Positions 14,296 to 15,907 of a stretch of DNA of 15,907 bases are shown here, in pieces; position 1 is the first letter of the stretch; each line of letters opens with the position of its first letter. The position numbers and the translations under genes are program-made. Below the pieces are notes generated by a model. It did no database searches and was not told the origin of the DNA. It saw nothing but the letters and a program-made list of their open reading frames with translations. Source of the stretch: an uncultured Eubacteriales bacterium (GTDB lineage: Bacteria > Bacillota > Clostridia > Oscillospirales > UBA644); assembly GCA_934481505.1 (NCBI GenBank), contig CAKSPP010000010.1:1-15907 (forward strand), written 5' to 3'.

Positions 14296-15085
14296 ACTGA
14301 AAAATATCACGAAAATATTCTACCCCGGAACGATAAACGAAAAAATCGCCCTCAATGACCTCAGTCTCACCTTAAACGACGGCGATTTCGTAACGGTTAT
14401 CGGCGGCAACGGAGCCGGAAAAAGCACCATGCAGAATATCATTTCGGGCGTTTTTCGTCCCGAAAAAGGTCAGGTTTTAATCGACGGCACGGACGTCACT
14501 TCCCTGCCCGAATATAAGAGAGCAAAGTATCTCGGAAGAGTTTTCCAGGACCCCTCGATGGGTACTGCGGCGGATATGCAGATCGAAGAAAACCTCGCTC
14601 TCGCCTCCCGCAGAGGAAAACACCGCACTCTCCGCACCGGAATCACGAAAAAAGAACGGGAAGAATATAAAAAGCTTCTTTCCGAACTCGATCTCGGACT
14701 TGAAAACCGCATGACCGCAAAGGTAGGTCTTCTTTCCGGCGGACAAAGACAGGCTCTGACCCTTCTTATGGCGTCCCTTAACTGTCCGAAACTTCTGCTT
14801 CTCGACGAACACACCGCAGCCCTCGACCCGAAGACCGCGGCAAAGGTTCTCGACATAACGCAGAGAATAGTCGAAAACAATCACCTCACGACCCTTATGA
14901 TAACCCATAACATGAAAGACGCCATTGCTTACGGCAACCGCCTTATCATGCTTCACGAAGGACAGATCATAATCGACGTTTCGGGCGAAGAAAAGAAAAA
15001 CCTCACGGTCGAAGACCTCTTGACCTTATTCAATAAGGCAAGCGGAACCGTTTTTGCAAACGACAGAGCGATCCTTTCCGACTGA
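14288..15085 (+). CDS. ABC importer ATPase (TrpZ-like)
   Basis: This 265-residue nucleotide-binding subunit carries Walker A GGNGAGKST at residues 39-47, Q-loop FQDPS, ABC signature LSGGQ at 149-153, Walker B LLLLDEHTAALD with D173/E174, and switch histidine H207 in MITHN. All catalytic residues are present. The DEHTAALDP form is typical of ATPases paired with PF04392 binding proteins. The start at 14288 is fixed by AGGAGG at 14273-14278, nine bases upstream, and it overlaps the permease end. It powers uptake of the ligand delivered by the lipoprotein; a terminator follows within 15 bases. Confidence 0.95.
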   Translation: MLELKNITKIFYPGTINEKIALNDLSLTLNDGDFVTVIGGNGAGKSTMQNIISGVFRPEKGQVLIDGTDVTSLPEYKRAKYLGRVFQDPSMGTAADMQIEENLALASRRGKHRTLRTGITKKEREEYKKLLSELDLGLENRMTAKVGLLSGGQRQALTLLMASLNCPKLLLLDEHTAALDPKTAAKVLDITQRIVENNHLTTLMITHNMKDAIAYGNRLIMLHEGQIIIDVSGEEKKNLTVEDLLTLFNKASGTVFANDRAILSD

Positions 15086-15098
15086 TAATTTCAAAAGT

Positions 15099-15135
15099 AA
15101 AGAGCTGCAAATTATTTTTGCAGCTCTTTTTTTAT
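15099..15135. terminator. Bidirectional terminator between the importer and DUF3021 genes
   Basis: AAAGAGCTGCAAA (15099-15111) and TTTGCAGCTCTTT (15117-15129) form a perfect 13-bp stem with a TTATT loop. On the plus strand it is followed by a T-rich run (to 15137); on the minus strand by ACTTTTG. It separates two converging transcription units. The stop codon of the leftward gene (15132) lies at the foot of the T-run. Confidence 0.92.
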
Positions 15136-15578
15136 TTCAGGGACGAATTCATTTTCTTTATTTTCCGTTTCCAGCAGAAATACTGTATAAGCCAGACGGA
15201 AACGAAAATCGCGACAAAAATTCCGATATAAGAAAGCACGCCGACAACGGAATGTTCCATCCATTCGGAAATGTAGGCAATCGGCAGCATTACAAGCGAC
15301 GCGATGAGAAAATATATTCCGCTCTGCTTTGCAAGGCTCCACGAATCGATTTCCCAGATAACGGACGCCATGGCAAAACCGCTGCCCATAATTCCGCAAA
15401 AAACGGTCTGCAAAACGACCGCTCCGAGCTCCGTCCCGACGGTTTCGGCAAATTCGGGAGTAACGGGATAAAAAACGCCGTCGCCGATAAAAGCCGAGAT
15501 AATCAGAGTAATAACGAAACCTATCGCGATTCCGACGGGGAACCCGAACAGCCCGCGTTTTATAACTTCTTTTTTCAT
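15132..15578 (-). CDS. DUF3021 membrane protein (partner of LytTR regulator)
   Basis: This 148-residue protein has four predicted membrane helices: around FGFPVGIAIGFVITLIISAF, GAVVLQTVFCGIMGSGFAMA, GIYFLIASLVMLPIAYI and GVLSYIGIFVAIFVSVWLI. It ends in a short basic tail. This size and pattern fit DUF3021, a family found next to LytTR-domain transcription factors. In the related streptococcal pairs (HdrRM, BrsRM) the membrane protein restrains the LytTR regulator. I take the ATG at 15578 rather than the in-frame start at 15638, because GAGGTGG (15590-15584 on the minus strand) sits just before it and the upstream LytTR gene ends at 15589, ten bases away. The two are cotranscribed. Confidence 0.88.
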   Translation of the reverse strand: MKKEVIKRGLFGFPVGIAIGFVITLIISAFIGDGVFYPVTPEFAETVGTELGAVVLQTVFCGIMGSGFAMASVIWEIDSWSLAKQSGIYFLIASLVMLPIAYISEWMEHSVVGVLSYIGIFVAIFVSVWLIQYFCWKRKIKKMNSSLK

Positions 15579-15588
15579 ATTTACCACC

Positions 15589-15907
15589 TCATAACCCCAA
15601 AAGTTTCTTGATTTTTGAAACATATCGCCGCGAAACATAAGTAACCGTCCCGTTTGTTAAGGAAACTCGGATAGTCCCGACAAAACTCAGGTCAAAACCT
15701 TTGACTTTCTTTATATTTATGATTTCGCCGTTCGAAATTCTCGCAAAAGAGCAGTTCGAAAGGCTCTGTTCCGCCTCATAAAGCCGCAGGCGGAGAAGAT
15801 ATTCCCCGTTTTCGGTTTCGGCATAGACTTTTCCGCCCGAAGAATAAACGCGGTATATCGTTTCGGGTTCAAGCACCGTCGCCTGCCCGTCGGTAAAGCC
15901 CGCAATA
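15589..15907 (-). CDS. LytTR-domain transcriptional regulator (partial, 5' end beyond window)
   Basis: The frame stays open to the window edge (reading IAGFTDGQATVLEPETIYRVY from the edge inward), so the GTG at 15876 is not the start and the N-terminus is missing. The visible ~105 residues are a complete LytTR DNA-binding domain: a beta-rich first half (IYRVYSSGGKVYAETENGEY), the conserved RLRLYEAEQSLSNCSFARIS, then NIKKVKG and SRRYVSKIKKLLGL. No receiver domain can be seen, and DUF3021-linked members of this family are usually short single-domain proteins. It likely controls its own operon and/or an unseen target; I could not find a repeated LytTR site in the window. Confidence 0.88.
   Translation of the reverse strand, partial: IAGFTDGQATVLEPETIYRVYSSGGKVYAETENGEYLLRLRLYEAEQSLSNCSFARISNGEIINIKKVKGFDLSFVGTIRVSLTNGTVTYVSRRYVSKIKKLLGL

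Noticed and set aside
15874..15876. GTG at 15876 as the start of the LytTR gene
   Set aside because: The frame stays open upstream to the window edge with plausible protein sequence, so the gene is simply cut by the window.
15640..15907. Search for LytTR-type direct repeats controlling the LytTR/DUF3021 operon
   Set aside because: The promoter of that operon lies outside the window; nothing convincing is visible inside it.

Overview
The window reads as chromosomal DNA of an anaerobic Gram-positive bacterium of the class Clostridia (Bacillota). The evidence is strong AGGAGG-type ribosome binding sites, consensus sigma-A promoters, intrinsic terminators and clostridial-type families: a Cthe_2159-like beta-helix protein, a VTC-domain protein, DUF4956, and a LytTR/DUF3021 pair. 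Coding is dense and codon use looks uniform. I see no insertion sequence, phage gene, CRISPR array, tRNA or rRNA.

Layout. (1) 1-3153: the 3' part of an FtsK/SpoIIIE DNA translocase gene, then one base later a YgiQ-family radical SAM gene. A terminator-like hairpin lies inside the first codons of the latter. (2) 3248-5783: an OmpR-family response regulator and a HAMP-PAS histidine kinase, closed by a strong terminator. (3) 5784-6012: a gene-free stretch with C-rich imperfect repeats and a canonical G-quadruplex motif on the minus strand, ending in a 28-base palindromic terminator. (4) 6013-12111: a surface module. A membrane-anchored Cthe_2159-like beta-helix protein is transcribed leftward. 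A VTC-domain protein, a DUF4956 membrane protein, a second response regulator/histidine kinase pair and an isoprenylcysteine-methyltransferase-like protein are transcribed rightward. (5) 12112-15135: an ABC importer operon of the PF04392 (TrpX-like) type behind a long leader. (6) 15132-15907: leftward DUF3021 and LytTR regulator genes, the latter cut by the window edge.

Two regulatory designs stand out. First, the importer leader carries a consensus promoter and a 27-codon peptide in which 10 of 12 consecutive residues are Phe or Tyr. It also has a hairpin inside the aromatic codons, an antiterminator pairing between the end of the peptide coding region and the terminator, and a strong intrinsic terminator. 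This is the architecture of ribosome-mediated attenuation responding to Tyr/Phe, and it suggests the importer takes up tyrosine and/or phenylalanine (or a precursor) rather than tryptophan.

Second, the divergent promoter between the beta-helix gene and the VTC gene contains four GTTC-ended half-sites. They form two tandem pairs with 11-bp period, each pair ending exactly 6 bases before its own -10 box. That is the expected layout for activation of both promoters by an OmpR/PhoB-type regulator, and such a regulator is encoded two genes downstream behind its own TTGACT-17-TATACT promoter. Together these suggest a self-contained, two-component-controlled cell-surface regulon.
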